Source: an uncultured Prevotellaceae bacterium (GTDB lineage: Bacteria; Bacteroidota; Bacteroidia; Bacteroidales; Muribaculaceae). Taken from it: a stretch of DNA of 40,495 bases. Position numbers and translations under genes: made by a program. How positions within the stretch are numbered: position 1 is the stretch's first letter; each line of letters opens with the position of its first letter. The DNA lies in assembly GCA_937916085.1 (NCBI GenBank), contig CALGGO010000113.1, forward strand, positions 1 to 40,495, given 5' to 3'. Below, piece by piece: positions 30,563 to 38,729 of this stretch. The notes below the pieces were generated by a model. It was not told where the DNA came from. It did no database searches and was given only the letters and a program-made list of their open reading frames with translations.

Positions 30563-31600
30563 TTATCCGTTGTGCTTCTTCATCACTTTGATGAGGTCGA
30601 TAACTTTGTGGCTGTAGCCAATCTCGTTGTCGTACCACGAAACAACCTTCACGAACTTGTCGGTGAGGTAAACACCAGCGTCGGCGTCGAAGATTGATGT
30701 GCGAGGGTCGCCCATGAAGTCGCTAGATACCACCTTGTCCTCAGTGTAGCCCAGGATGCCCTTGAGCTCACCCTCGCTAGCCTTCTTCATAGCAGCGCAG
30801 ATGTCTTCCTTAGTGGCTGGGTTCTTGAGGTTCACGGTGAGATCCACAACGCTCACGTCGAGGGTAGGAACACGCATCGAGATACCGGTGAGCTTGCCGT
30901 TGAGCTCGGGAATCACTTTACCCACTGCCTTAGCGGCACCGGTAGAAGATGGAATAATGTTGCCAGCGGCAGCGCGGCCACCACGCCAGTCCTTCAGTGA
31001 TGGACCGTCAACGGTGCGCTGAGTAGCTGTGGTAGAGTGAACAGTTGTCATAAGACCGTTCTCAATGCCAAAAGCGTCGTTCAGCACCTTTGCGATAGGA
31101 GCAAGGCAGTTGGTAGTGCAAGAAGCGTTAGAAACAATAGTCTCACCAGCATACTTGTCGTGGTTTACACCGCACACAAACATAGGAGCCTGACGGCCAT
31201 CGTCGCCTGCCTTAGAAGGAGCAGAGAGGACAACATACTTAGCGCCAGCCTGGAGGTGTTTCTCGGCACGGTCCATAGTGAGGTAGAGACCAGTAGATTC
31301 TACGATGTACTCAGCACCCACTTCGTCCCACTTAAGGTCGGCGGCGTCTTTCTCGGCAGTTACACGAATCTCGTTACCGTTAACGATGAGCTTGTTGTTC
31401 TCAACGTCAACTTTGATGTCGCCGTTGAAGATTCCATGCATAGTGTCATACTTGAGCATGTAAGCCATGTAATCAACAGGAAGGAGGTCGTTAATACCAA
31501 CAACTACCACGTCATTCTTGTTAGCCTCTTCGAGAGAAGCACGGAAAACAAAGCGACCAATACGGCCAAATCCGTTAATACCGATTTTAATTTTACCCAT
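30563..31600 (-). CDS. gapA: Glyceraldehyde-3-phosphate dehydrogenase, type I
   Basis: 345 residues. It oxidises glyceraldehyde-3-phosphate with NAD+ and phosphate in glycolysis. The NAD-binding start 'IGINGFGRIGR' (6-16), the active-site 'SNASCTTNCLAP' with catalytic Cys161 and the 'HSTTATQRTVDG' motif with the family His are all present, as is 'WYDNEIGYS' near the end. Asp38 in 'GINDLL' fits NAD+ preference. It is a single-gene unit with its own terminator. The codon choice is very regular (GTT/AAC/AAG), as in highly expressed genes. Confidence 0.97.
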   Translation of the reverse strand: MGKIKIGINGFGRIGRFVFRASLEEANKNDVVVVGINDLLPVDYMAYMLKYDTMHGIFNGDIKVDVENNKLIVNGNEIRVTAEKDAADLKWDEVGAEYIVESTGLYLTMDRAEKHLQAGAKYVVLSAPSKAGDDGRQAPMFVCGVNHDKYAGETIVSNASCTTNCLAPIAKVLNDAFGIENGLMTTVHSTTATQRTVDGPSLKDWRGGRAAAGNIIPSSTGAAKAVGKVIPELNGKLTGISMRVPTLDVSVVDLTVNLKNPATKEDICAAMKKASEGELKGILGYTEDKVVSSDFMGDPRTSIFDADAGVYLTDKFVKVVSWYDNEIGYSHKVIDLIKVMKKHNG

Positions 31601-31649
31601 AATTCAGTAAATTGTTTAAAATAAATAATTATTATTGCCTAAAAAGTAT

Positions 31650-31657
31650 TATCTTTG
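31650..31657 (+). promoter_or_regulatory. -7 box candidate for mscL
   Basis: TATCTTTG followed by CA is a good match to TAnnTTTG. It lies 192 nt before the mscL start codon, so the leader would be long; no TTG at the usual distance is seen. Confidence 0.35.
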
Positions 31658-31848
31658 CACAAACTATTGCAAAAGCTTGGAAAATCGATGTGATTTTATT
31701 GCCATCGCAATTTCGGCTGCAAAAATACTAATTTTTTTGCAAAAAGGTGGAGATTAGCAACAAAATATTGACACCAGTTTGCCCAATTAAGAATGTTTAA
31801 TAATTTTAAGATAACCTAATTTATTAATTTCTAAACAAATACAACACT

Positions 31849-32244
31849 ATGGGATTTATCAAAGAATTTAAAGAGTTTGCCATGAAAGGCAACGTAATGG
31901 ACATGGCTGTTGGTGTTATCATCGGCGGCGCGTTTGGTAAGATTGTTAGCTCACTCGTTGACGATGTGCTCATGCCTGCCATTGGCATGCTCACCGGCAA
32001 TGTTGACTTCACAAAACTCTCTGCAAAAATTGGCACAGGAGAGGATGCCGCAGTTCTCAACTATGGCACATTTATCCAGAATGTCATCGACTTCCTTATC
32101 ATCGCATTCTGCATCTTCTTGATGATCAAGGCCATGAACAAGATTATGAAGAAGAAAGAAGAGGAGCCCGCTCCCGAGCCCGAACCCAGCAACGAGGAGA
32201 AGCTGCTCGGCGAAATCCGCGACCTGCTTAAGGACAAGAAGTAA
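31849..32244 (+). CDS. mscL: Large-conductance mechanosensitive channel
   Basis: 131 residues, the usual length. It forms a homopentameric inner-membrane pore that opens under membrane tension to release solutes in hypo-osmotic shock. The N-terminal helix 'FIKEFKEFAMKGNVMDMAVG' (3-22), the gate-lining first membrane helix 'AVGVIIGGAFGKIVSSLVDD' and the second helix 'VIDFLIIAFCIFLMIKAMNK' are clear, with a Pro/Glu linker ('EEEPAPEPEPS') before the C-terminal helical bundle ('EEKLLGEIRDLLK'). It is a single gene with a strong terminator. Confidence 0.97.
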   Translation: MGFIKEFKEFAMKGNVMDMAVGVIIGGAFGKIVSSLVDDVLMPAIGMLTGNVDFTKLSAKIGTGEDAAVLNYGTFIQNVIDFLIIAFCIFLMIKAMNKIMKKKEEEPAPEPEPSNEEKLLGEIRDLLKDKK

Positions 32245-32266
32245 TCTTCCAACGAAGTAATTCCTG

Positions 32267-32328
32267 CGGAGTTTTGGAATAAAGGAGTTCAAAAAACTGC
32301 CTAAATCCCAAAACTCCGTATTTTTTTT
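32267..32328 (+). terminator. mscL terminator
   Basis: CGGAGTTTTGG (32267-32277) pairs perfectly with CCAAAACTCCG (32308-32318) around a 30-nt loop, and eight T follow (32321-32328). Confidence 0.75.
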
Positions 32329-32398
32329 CATTTCTTGATGCAGTATTTCATATAAATGGGTGTTTAAAGGGCGAGATTTTTACTTTTTTTGTTTATAA

Positions 32399-32430
32399 TT
32401 TGCGATTTACAAGAAAAGTACTTACTTTTG
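32399..32430 (+). promoter_or_regulatory. Promoter of the OmpA-type lipoprotein gene
   Basis: TTTG (32399-32402), 20-nt spacer, TACTTTTG (32423-32430): a full consensus match. The start codon is 62 nt downstream. Confidence 0.75.
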
Positions 32431-32492
32431 TGACGTATTTTTATAACCGACACATTATTTTATTTAATTAATTCTTTAAAAATATCATTATT

Positions 32493-33179
32493 ATGAAGAA
32501 ATTCTTATGTATTTTCATGAGCGCAGCGTTGCTCTTTTCTTTCAGTAGTTGTAATATGAGCAAGACACTTACCGGCGGTCTTATTGGCGGTGGCGGTGGC
32601 GCTGCTGTTGGCGCAGGTATTGGCGCATTGATTGGCAAGGGCAAGGGTGCCGCTATTGGTGGTGCTATTGGCGCTGTTGCAGGTGGCGTTGCCGGTACTC
32701 TCATTGGCAAGCACATGCAGAAGAAGGCCGACGAGCTCGCAGCTATCGAGGGCGCATCGGTTACTACCGTTACCGACAACAATGGCTACACTGGCATTCA
32801 GGTAACCTTTGACTCGGGTATCCTCTTCGACACCAACAAGGCTGACCTCAAGGCTCCCGCAAAGAACGCTTTGACCAACTTTGCCACTTCGCTGAGAAAC
32901 GATCCTAACACCAACGTTCAGATCTTCGGTCACACCGACAACACCGGCTCGCGCGAGGTTAACGAGAAACTGTCGCTCAAGCGTGCCAACGCTGTGAAGA
33001 CCTATCTTGAGAATAGTGGCGTAGCATCTGGCCGCATGGAGACCAGAGGTCTGGCTTACGACTATCCGGTAGCCAGCAACGAGACTGCCGAAGGTCGCGC
33101 CCAGAACCGCCGTGTAGAGGTTTACATCACTGCCGACGAGACTATGATTCAGCAAGCTGAGGCTGGTACTCTCCAATAA
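32493..33179 (+). CDS. OmpA-family lipoprotein with glycine zipper (YiaD-like)
   Basis: 228 residues. A lipoprotein signal ends in 'FSSC' with Cys20. Residues 27-75 form a glycine-zipper segment ('GGLIGGGGGAAVGAGIGA', 'GAAIGGAIGAVAGGVAG'), which may insert into the membrane. The OmpA C-terminal domain (about 103-213) binds peptidoglycan: 'ILFDTNKADLK' and 'IFGHTDNTGSREVNEKLS' with Asp149, and Arg164 in 'LKRANAV'. The protein should tether the outer membrane to the cell wall. The strong promoter and biased codons suggest high expression. It is a single gene between a consensus promoter and a strong terminator. Confidence 0.92.
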   Translation: MKKFLCIFMSAALLFSFSSCNMSKTLTGGLIGGGGGAAVGAGIGALIGKGKGAAIGGAIGAVAGGVAGTLIGKHMQKKADELAAIEGASVTTVTDNNGYTGIQVTFDSGILFDTNKADLKAPAKNALTNFATSLRNDPNTNVQIFGHTDNTGSREVNEKLSLKRANAVKTYLENSGVASGRMETRGLAYDYPVASNETAEGRAQNRRVEVYITADETMIQQAEAGTLQ

Positions 33180-33213
33180 TTTGAGGACCTATAAGTTAGC
33201 TAATTAAATCACA

Positions 33214-33252
33214 AAACGGTCGGCAACCCATCAGAGGCGGCCGACCGTTTTT
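33214..33252 (+). terminator. Terminator of the OmpA-type lipoprotein gene
   Basis: An 11-bp perfect stem (33214-33224 with 33240-33250), then TT to complete a five-T run. The next gene starts 18 nt later, so that gene would need a promoter inside or before this hairpin, or read-through. Confidence 0.85.
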
Positions 33253-33269
33253 GCTTAAATTCCGCATCA

Positions 33270-34430
33270 ATGAGACTTCGACAAGCACTTCTTGCATTTT
33301 TCGTGACCCTGGCAGCGGCAACTGCGTGCGCACAAGATTTCACGAGCATCGACACGCTCAAGTTCTATGACGCTCTGCGCTTTCGCATGATCAACAAGGG
33401 CTGGGACAACACCCTCACGCCCTACACACGCATCCCCGCCACACTCAAAGACAGCGTGCGCGAGACCCTGTGGGACCGCGCCAAGAACTCGGCGGGCATA
33501 GGCATACGCTTTGCCACCAACAGCCATTGCGTGGCGGTGCGCTACAACCTGATGAGCAACTTCCACATGGCGCACATGGCCGATACCGGCATCAAGGGCA
33601 CCGACCTCTATATCCTCGATGACGAGGGAGTGTGGCGCTTCGTGAACTGCAACCGCCCCTACCGTGACTACAGCTACAACGGCGAGGGACCACGCAAAGA
33701 CTCCATTCAGAGCAAGGTGTATATCGACAAGCTTGACGGTCGTTGGCACGAATACATGATTTACCTGCCGCTCTACGACGGCATCAACTGGATGGAGATT
33801 GGTGTGGAGCCGAGCGCCGAAATCACGCAACCTAAGGTTAACAGTCCGCGCAAGGAGAAGAAGTTTGTCTTCTACGGCACCAGCATCATGCACGGCGGCT
33901 GCGCCTCACGCACCGGCATGGTGGCGACAAGCATACTGCAGCGCGACCTCGATGTGGAATGCGTGAACATAGGCGTGAGCGGTGAGGGAAAGATGGACAG
34001 CTGCATGGCACGCGCTATGGCGGCGATTCCTAATGTTGACGCCTATATCCTCGACCCCATCCCCAACTGCACCAAGCTTATGTGCGACACGGTGACCTAC
34101 GGTTTTGTCAAGACGTTGCGTGACCTGCGCCCCGAAGTGCCCATCTTCATGGTCGAGGGACAGGAGTACAGCTACGAGCGCTTCAGCGGCTTCTACAGCC
34201 AGTACCTGCCCGAGAAGAACGAGGAGTATCACAAGAACTACCTCAAACTCAAAGCCGAGAACCCTCGCAACCTCTACTACATTGACCGCAAGAACCTATA
34301 TGGTCCCGACTGCGAAGGCTCGGTTGACGGCATCCACCTCACCGACCTGGGCTTCTACTTCTACGCCCAAAAGCTGAAACCCTACCTGGAGGCCATCCTC
34401 AACGGGACTCCTGTGCCATTTCAAGACTAA
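33270..34430 (+). CDS. Secreted SGNH/GDSL-type esterase
   Basis: 386 residues with a signal peptide (1-22, 'ATACAQ'; a lipobox reading with Cys20 is weak). Residues 25-190 form a β-sandwich of the N-terminal type found in 'GxYGTSI' SGNH hydrolases. The catalytic domain starts at 'FVFYGTSIMHGG' (199-210, Ser205 nucleophile), continues with block II Gly in 'GVSGEGKMD' (235-243), Asn in 'DPIPN' (block III) and ends with 'VDGIHLTDLG' (352-361; Asp353 and His356 complete the triad). Such enzymes remove acyl or acetyl groups, often from plant or host glycans. It starts 18 nt after the terminator of the lipoprotein gene. The substrate is not predictable. Confidence 0.85.
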   Translation: MRLRQALLAFFVTLAAATACAQDFTSIDTLKFYDALRFRMINKGWDNTLTPYTRIPATLKDSVRETLWDRAKNSAGIGIRFATNSHCVAVRYNLMSNFHMAHMADTGIKGTDLYILDDEGVWRFVNCNRPYRDYSYNGEGPRKDSIQSKVYIDKLDGRWHEYMIYLPLYDGINWMEIGVEPSAEITQPKVNSPRKEKKFVFYGTSIMHGGCASRTGMVATSILQRDLDVECVNIGVSGEGKMDSCMARAMAAIPNVDAYILDPIPNCTKLMCDTVTYGFVKTLRDLRPEVPIFMVEGQEYSYERFSGFYSQYLPEKNEEYHKNYLKLKAENPRNLYYIDRKNLYGPDCEGSVDGIHLTDLGFYFYAQKLKPYLEAILNGTPVPFQD

Positions 34431-34435
34431 GTGGC

Positions 34436-34575
34436 TAGGCTAGGAATGGCTAGGAAAAACTAGGAATAACTAGGAATAACTAAGACAAATTAAAGATTGA
34501 CTTCTTAAGATTTCTTTTTTGACTCTTCTCAATTTTCTGAATCTTCTCAATTTTTTGAATCTTCTCAATTAAAAA
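34436..34575. repeat. Spacer arrays: CTAGGAATAA-type and GAATCTTCTCAATTTT-type units
   Basis: The first part carries degenerate 10-nt units around CTAGGAATAA. The second (34515-34570) carries about three units of GAATCTTCTCAATTTTTT (17-18-bp period). They end at the start of the next gene (34580), so they probably form part of its leader. No gene and no clear promoter are seen. Confidence 0.75.
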
Positions 34576-34579
34576 TATT

Positions 34580-35692
34580 ATGAAAAAGATTATAATCTCA
34601 TTCTTGCTGCTTGCTGGCTGTGCCACTGTGGCTTTGGCACAGATGCCGGCCGCCGTGCAGCGCAACCTGCCGTCTATCATCGAGAATTTCAACATCAATA
34701 AATCAAACGACAAGTTGGCGTTTTGGTATGCTATAAGCGATGTTGACGGTGACGGCATCAACGAGTTCTCGGTTGCCGACTACTCCAAGGAGTTTATTGC
34801 TTGCTACAAAGCCGATAAAGACGGCGCTCAACGCATACGCACGATACCTACCGGCAACATTGACTGGAAACAGCTGTTCTACATCTACAGCCAGGAGGGA
34901 CGCGACGCAAGCCTCGACATCACACTCAAGCACCGCCCGCTATTCCTCAACGACATTAAAATCGCTAAGAACCGCTTTACTACCGACAACGAGACATGGC
35001 TCACCGAGGGTGTGGATGTGGGTAAGATGAAGCGCACCTACAACCGCATCATCTTCAAGCCACACATTGGCAACGCCAAATTTGTGAGCGAGAAAGCCAC
35101 CGGCAGGAACGCTCTCTTCACCTTTGCCCTCGCCGACGCTGCAATGGCCAAGAAAATGTTCCGTGGCTACAGCGACTACCAAGCCACTCCATTTATCGTG
35201 CCAGAGGCATGGCTAAAAGACCATAACGTGCTAAACTACACCCGTTGGCTCAACGGTGAGAAAGAAAAGAGCGCCTCATCCGATGTCATCAGGCTTATCA
35301 ACGGCTTTTATGGCAACAAGCGCGTCATCGCCACCAAGTGGCTTGCCTCCTGCCCCATCAACGAGCGGCACTTCTACATGGTGCTCTTCGCTCCTGAGAA
35401 TGGCGTGGGGCTAATGTCGATGGTGTGCATCGCCGAGGGAGAAGTGGTGTCGGTTTATAACGACTGGATGGAACTTTCGCAAGACAATAAATATACACTG
35501 AGCGGGCTCGACTATGACAAGGAAATGTTCTTCTTTGCGCCACAAATCATGGCGATGGTGGCAACACCGGCAGGCCTTGAGCTATATGTGCGCTGGAACT
35601 CGCTCGAAGGCATGCACTACTCCATCTGGCGCGAGATGGACCAGAACTGGATACAAATCCAGGACGACTACCAGTACCTGCAAGCATGGTAG
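34580..35692 (+). CDS. Secreted protein of unknown function with one EF-hand-like loop
   Basis: 370 residues; I do not recognise a family. The N-terminus 'FLLLAGCATVALAQ' is ambiguous: a lipobox 'LAGC' with Cys14, or a type I signal peptide cleaved after 'ALA' (residue 20). Either way it is exported. A single Ca-binding-type loop 'SDVDGDGINEF' (53-63) resembles those of FG-GAP or EF-hand-like proteins. The rest is a mixed α/β globular region with many aromatic residues, without catalytic motifs and without repeats or membrane segments. Its neighbours (SGNH esterase, YqeY-type protein) do not explain it. It lies 149 nt after the esterase gene across a repeat spacer and may be a unit of its own. 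Confidence 0.75.
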   Translation: MKKIIISFLLLAGCATVALAQMPAAVQRNLPSIIENFNINKSNDKLAFWYAISDVDGDGINEFSVADYSKEFIACYKADKDGAQRIRTIPTGNIDWKQLFYIYSQEGRDASLDITLKHRPLFLNDIKIAKNRFTTDNETWLTEGVDVGKMKRTYNRIIFKPHIGNAKFVSEKATGRNALFTFALADAAMAKKMFRGYSDYQATPFIVPEAWLKDHNVLNYTRWLNGEKEKSASSDVIRLINGFYGNKRVIATKWLASCPINERHFYMVLFAPENGVGLMSMVCIAEGEVVSVYNDWMELSQDNKYTLSGLDYDKEMFFFAPQIMAMVATPAGLELYVRWNSLEGMHYSIWREMDQNWIQIQDDYQYLQAW

Positions 35693-35775
35693 TTTTTTAA
35701 GTGATAAGTGTTAAGTTTTAAGTGTTAAGTATGCTAGAAATTCTAGACAATCTAGAAAAAAAACGATAAACGAAA

Positions 35776-36204
35776 ATGTTACACAACGAAATCAACCGTC
35801 ACATCGCTGCTGCGATGAAGAGCCGTGACGCCGACCGCCTCTACGTGCTCAAAATGATAAAAGCCAAGTTCCTTGAGTTCCAAACCAGCAAAGGCTACAA
35901 CGAGGCCGACTTCAACGATGCCAAAGAAATCTCTATCATCCAAAAGATGGAGAAGTCGTGGAAAGAAGAAGCCGAACTCTTCGCTCAGGCTGGTCGCGAC
36001 ACCAGCGAGCTCAACAACCGCCTCAACATCCTTCAAGAGTTCCTGCCTAAAGAGCCCGAACTCGCCGATATTGTTGAGATGATAAAAGCCTCGGGCATCG
36101 AGCCACAGATGAAAAACATGCGCGCCATCCTCGCACACGTGCAGGCACAATGCCCCGCCGCCAGCGGCAAACTCGTGAGCGAAGCACTAAAACAGCTGCA
36201 ATAA
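35776..36204 (+). CDS. GatB/YqeY-domain protein
   Basis: 142 residues, the usual length of free-standing YqeY proteins. The all-helical fold is seen from 'LHNEINRHIAAAMKSRDADRL' (2-22; 'L-x-x-x-I-x-x-A-M-K-x-x-D' is typical) through 'ISIIQKMEKSWKEEAELFAQAGR' and 'LNILQEFLPKE' to 'ASGKLVSEALKQ' at the end. The domain also forms the tail of GatB, which binds tRNA in the amidotransferase, so a tRNA-related role is plausible but not established. The protein is cytoplasmic. The spacer before it (35693-35775) holds TTAAGTGTTAAGT and CTAGAAATTCTAGA words. Confidence 0.9.
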   Translation: MLHNEINRHIAAAMKSRDADRLYVLKMIKAKFLEFQTSKGYNEADFNDAKEISIIQKMEKSWKEEAELFAQAGRDTSELNNRLNILQEFLPKEPELADIVEMIKASGIEPQMKNMRAILAHVQAQCPAASGKLVSEALKQLQ

Positions 36205-36298
36205 TCAAGTTTTGTCAAACAATTACTTACAATTACAAACAATCATCATTTTGACGCAACAATATGGCGTCAAACAATTAGAAACGAAAATCACCCAC

Positions 36299-36344
36299 AA
36301 GTGCCGAAAAAAAATTGTCTTGTACTCTTTTTCGGCACTTTTTT
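36299..36344 (+). terminator. Terminator of the YqeY-type gene
   Basis: Arms 36299-36311 and 36328-36340 pair over 13 bp (AAGTGCCGAAAAA type), followed by six T (36339-36344). A second GCAC/GTGC pair follows closely. Confidence 0.75.
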
Positions 36345-36385
36345 GCACTTTTTTGTGCCGGGTGTAATATTGTGTAATAAATTTC

Positions 36386-36416
36386 TTGCGGCATTTCTTG
36401 GCAATATCTACTTTTG
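36386..36416 (+). promoter_or_regulatory. Promoter of the TonB-domain/TPR-regulator operon
   Basis: TTG (36386-36388), 20-nt spacer, TACTTTTG (36409-36416): a full match to the Bacteroidota consensus. The start codon is 50 nt downstream. Confidence 0.7.
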
Positions 36417-36466
36417 CATCGTCCGGACAGACAACCCGATTGTTGAACTATTAAAAAATTAAGAAA

Positions 36467-36874
36467 ATGAAAAAATTGATTTTAATGTCTATGTTGGCAG
36501 TTGTTTGCTTCATGACGGCGAGCGCACAGAAAACAGTTGTATCGCAGAGTAACCAGAATGTCTATGATGAGGTGGAAGTGATGCCGGAGTTTCCTGGCGG
36601 CGTAACAGCCATGTATGATTTTCTCTATGCCAATATTAATTATCCGAAAGATGCTATTAAACAAGATGTGGGCGGCAGGGTTATGGTCATGTTTGTGGTA
36701 GAAACCGACGGCAGCCTTTCTAATGTGAGAGTAGCGAGAAAAGTTTTTCCCTCGCTTGACGCCGAAGCCGTGAGAGTGGTGAAAACCATGCCCAAGTGGA
36801 AACCCGGAAAGGAAAAAGGGCGACCGGTGAGAGTAAACTACACAATTCCTATAGTATTCTCTATCAAGAAATGA
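36467..36874 (+). CDS. Secreted stand-alone TonB C-terminal-domain protein
   Basis: 135 residues. Instead of the usual N-terminal membrane anchor and Pro-rich arm of TonB there is a cleavable signal peptide (1-21, 'MTASAQ'). Residues 39-135 form the TonB C-terminal domain: 'MPEFPGGV' (39-46), 'YPKDA', 'GGRVMVMFVVETDGSL' (69-84), 'LDAEAVRVVKTMPKWKPG' (97-114), 'VNYTIPIVF'. All family positions look intact. Without an anchor it cannot draw energy from ExbB/ExbD, so it may act as a periplasmic adaptor or decoy that binds receptor TonB boxes. Its stop codon overlaps the start of the TPR regulator by 4 nt (ATGA), so the two are co-expressed and probably work together. Confidence 0.88.
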   Translation: MKKLILMSMLAVVCFMTASAQKTVVSQSNQNVYDEVEVMPEFPGGVTAMYDFLYANINYPKDAIKQDVGGRVMVMFVVETDGSLSNVRVARKVFPSLDAEAVRVVKTMPKWKPGKEKGRPVRVNYTIPIVFSIKK

Positions 36875-38421
36875 GGAACATTTTATGTTTAATAATCCTT
36901 ATTATCGTTGTGGGCTGCTCGCATGAGCAGTCCCACAACGAATTGTTGACTAAAGCCGAGCAGATTGTATTCACTCAGCCCGATTCGGTGGTGGGAATGC
37001 TGGCTCCAAAATGGAACGACACTTCGATGAGTGAGGCCGACCGCGCCCTCTATGGTCTCCTCTACACCGAAGCCCTTCATCGTAGCGGACTCTATATTGG
37101 CTCAGACTCGTTAATTAAGGTAAGCAGGGAGTATTTCGAGCGACATGGCGACGATGAACATCTTGCCCGAGCGCTGCTGCATCATGGGATTATCCTGTAT
37201 CAACAGCAGAAGACCCGCGAGGGGATTCTGTCGATGAAACAAGCCGAGCAAATGTCTGGAAACCTGCATAAACCTGATTTTGACTGGTATCTCTATTCGG
37301 TGCTGGGCGACGTGAGCGACAATGTGGGCGACTACATCCTTACATTACGCTATTACAAGCAGGCATTGAAATCGGCTCAGCAAGTTGATAATAAGCAGTG
37401 GATAGTGCAGACACTTAACAACATCGCCACGACATTTGATGTGTTGGGTGAGAACGACAGTCTGAAATACTATTTAGAACAAGCCAAGCCTCTTGCTGAC
37501 AGCACCCAGGGCGATGTACGAGCCAACTATCTTGTAAATAATGCCAGCTATCTAATGAAGACAGGAAAGAAAGAAGAGGCTAAACGTTTACTGACCGAAT
37601 CAACGCACATTTCTCCAACCGACCGAGGGGACAAACTCCTGGCCGACATCTACGTGCAGGAAGGTGACACGGCATCGGCTATAATACAATGGTACAGGTT
37701 GACCACTTCTCTCTCGCCCGATGTCGCCATCCAGTCACACCAGCTGTTAATAGAACACATGAAAAGGCAAGTCGACACGGAGAATGTGGCAGAGTATAGC
37801 CAACGACTTAACGAGGTGTATCGCGGTCTTTACGAGCGCAAAGATGCTGCCGGCATCGTCGATATGATGACACAATATGATGAGCAGGTGAAAGAGCGCA
37901 AGCAATACAGGACAGTTATCGCCTTGCTTGCCGCCATCATATTCTTGATGATAGCGTCGGCTATTATAATATGGTACACTCGCCATCGCATCGATAAGCT
38001 CAATGCCCGCTTTGCCGAGAGTCAGCAGCAATATAATCTCACACGCTCCGAACTAACACAGATGCGACGACAGAAGGAACGTGAGCAACGCGAGAACTCC
38101 CTGCTGATGAAGGAGACTGTCTCACACCTGCATGCGTCGGCCAACAAAGGTCAACCCGCCGCCGATGAAGATGCCAACAAACTGGCGCAACTAGCTTATG
38201 CACAAAACCCCAAATTGCGTGAGTTGCTGTCATCACTAAACTCAAAAGAGCAGATGGTGTGCCTGCTCACTATACATAATTTCCTGCCCACCGAAATCGC
38301 GACGTTGACCATCTCCACTCCACAAGCCATCACCAACACCCGTGTGCGCCTGCTCAAGAAACTCTTTAACGAAACCGGTGGTGCCAAAGACTTCGATAAT
38401 GCCATCAGACAAGTTATTTAA
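36871..38421 (+). CDS. Membrane-spanning TPR regulator with C-terminal LuxR-like HTH
   Basis: 516 residues from the ATG at 36871; the longer open frame to the left runs inside the TonB-domain gene. A lipobox-like 'IVVGC' (12-16) gives an N-terminal export signal. Residues 25-340 are helical TPR units ('YSVLGDVSDNVGDYILTLRY', 'LLHHGIILYQQQKTREGILS'), which should lie in the periplasm. One membrane helix (348-369) leads to a charged coiled coil (372-420) and a C-terminal domain (440-516) whose 'LNSKEQMVCLLTIHNFLPTE' and 'TPQAITNTRVRLLKKLF' read as a LuxR/sigma-4-like helix-turn-helix. Such proteins are known in Bacteroidales as one-piece membrane sensors. A lipid anchor plus an internal helix would be unusual. 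The likely role is to sense an envelope signal and bind DNA; the 4-nt overlap ties it to the TonB-domain protein. Confidence 0.82.
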   Translation: MRNILCLIILIIVVGCSHEQSHNELLTKAEQIVFTQPDSVVGMLAPKWNDTSMSEADRALYGLLYTEALHRSGLYIGSDSLIKVSREYFERHGDDEHLARALLHHGIILYQQQKTREGILSMKQAEQMSGNLHKPDFDWYLYSVLGDVSDNVGDYILTLRYYKQALKSAQQVDNKQWIVQTLNNIATTFDVLGENDSLKYYLEQAKPLADSTQGDVRANYLVNNASYLMKTGKKEEAKRLLTESTHISPTDRGDKLLADIYVQEGDTASAIIQWYRLTTSLSPDVAIQSHQLLIEHMKRQVDTENVAEYSQRLNEVYRGLYERKDAAGIVDMMTQYDEQVKERKQYRTVIALLAAIIFLMIASAIIIWYTRHRIDKLNARFAESQQQYNLTRSELTQMRRQKEREQRENSLLMKETVSHLHASANKGQPAADEDANKLAQLAYAQNPKLRELLSSLNSKEQMVCLLTIHNFLPTEIATLTISTPQAITNTRVRLLKKLFNETGGAKDFDNAIRQVI

Positions 38422-38729
38422 CCCAGAAAACATTTTGCCAAACTTGTCAAACAAAGAAAAACGATGAAAAACACACTCACAAGTGCAGAAAAGTGTAAAT
38501 CAACAACACTTTTCCGCAGTTAAAAGTGTAAATTATACCGCATTCGTTTCTCAATGCTCAACCTGCAGAGCAACGACGGGCTGCTCAGTTGTCCCGCACC
38601 ACTGGCTCAATGGGCATGGAAGTGGATTTAATCAAGCCTTTTTTTCTTCTCATTGCGAAATTTTTCGTTACGAAATTTTTCGCAATGGGAGAAAATTGCT
38701 GAATTGAAAATTAAGAAAGCGCAGCACAA
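38422..38729. other. Spacer with two hairpins, no gene
   Basis: A 9-bp stem (38488-38496 with 38506-38514), extended by two further pairs after a mismatch, lies 63 nt past the regulator's stop codon but lacks a T-run. AAAGTGTAAAT occurs twice there (near 38490 and 38524). CATTGCGAAA (38651-38660) pairs with TTTCGCAATG (38678-38687) and contains an inner TTCGT/ACGAA. The end before the GH3 stop codon has AATTATGCATTGTGCATT words, also seen before the SDR stop codon (28520-28556). No credible gene is seen. Confidence 0.6.
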
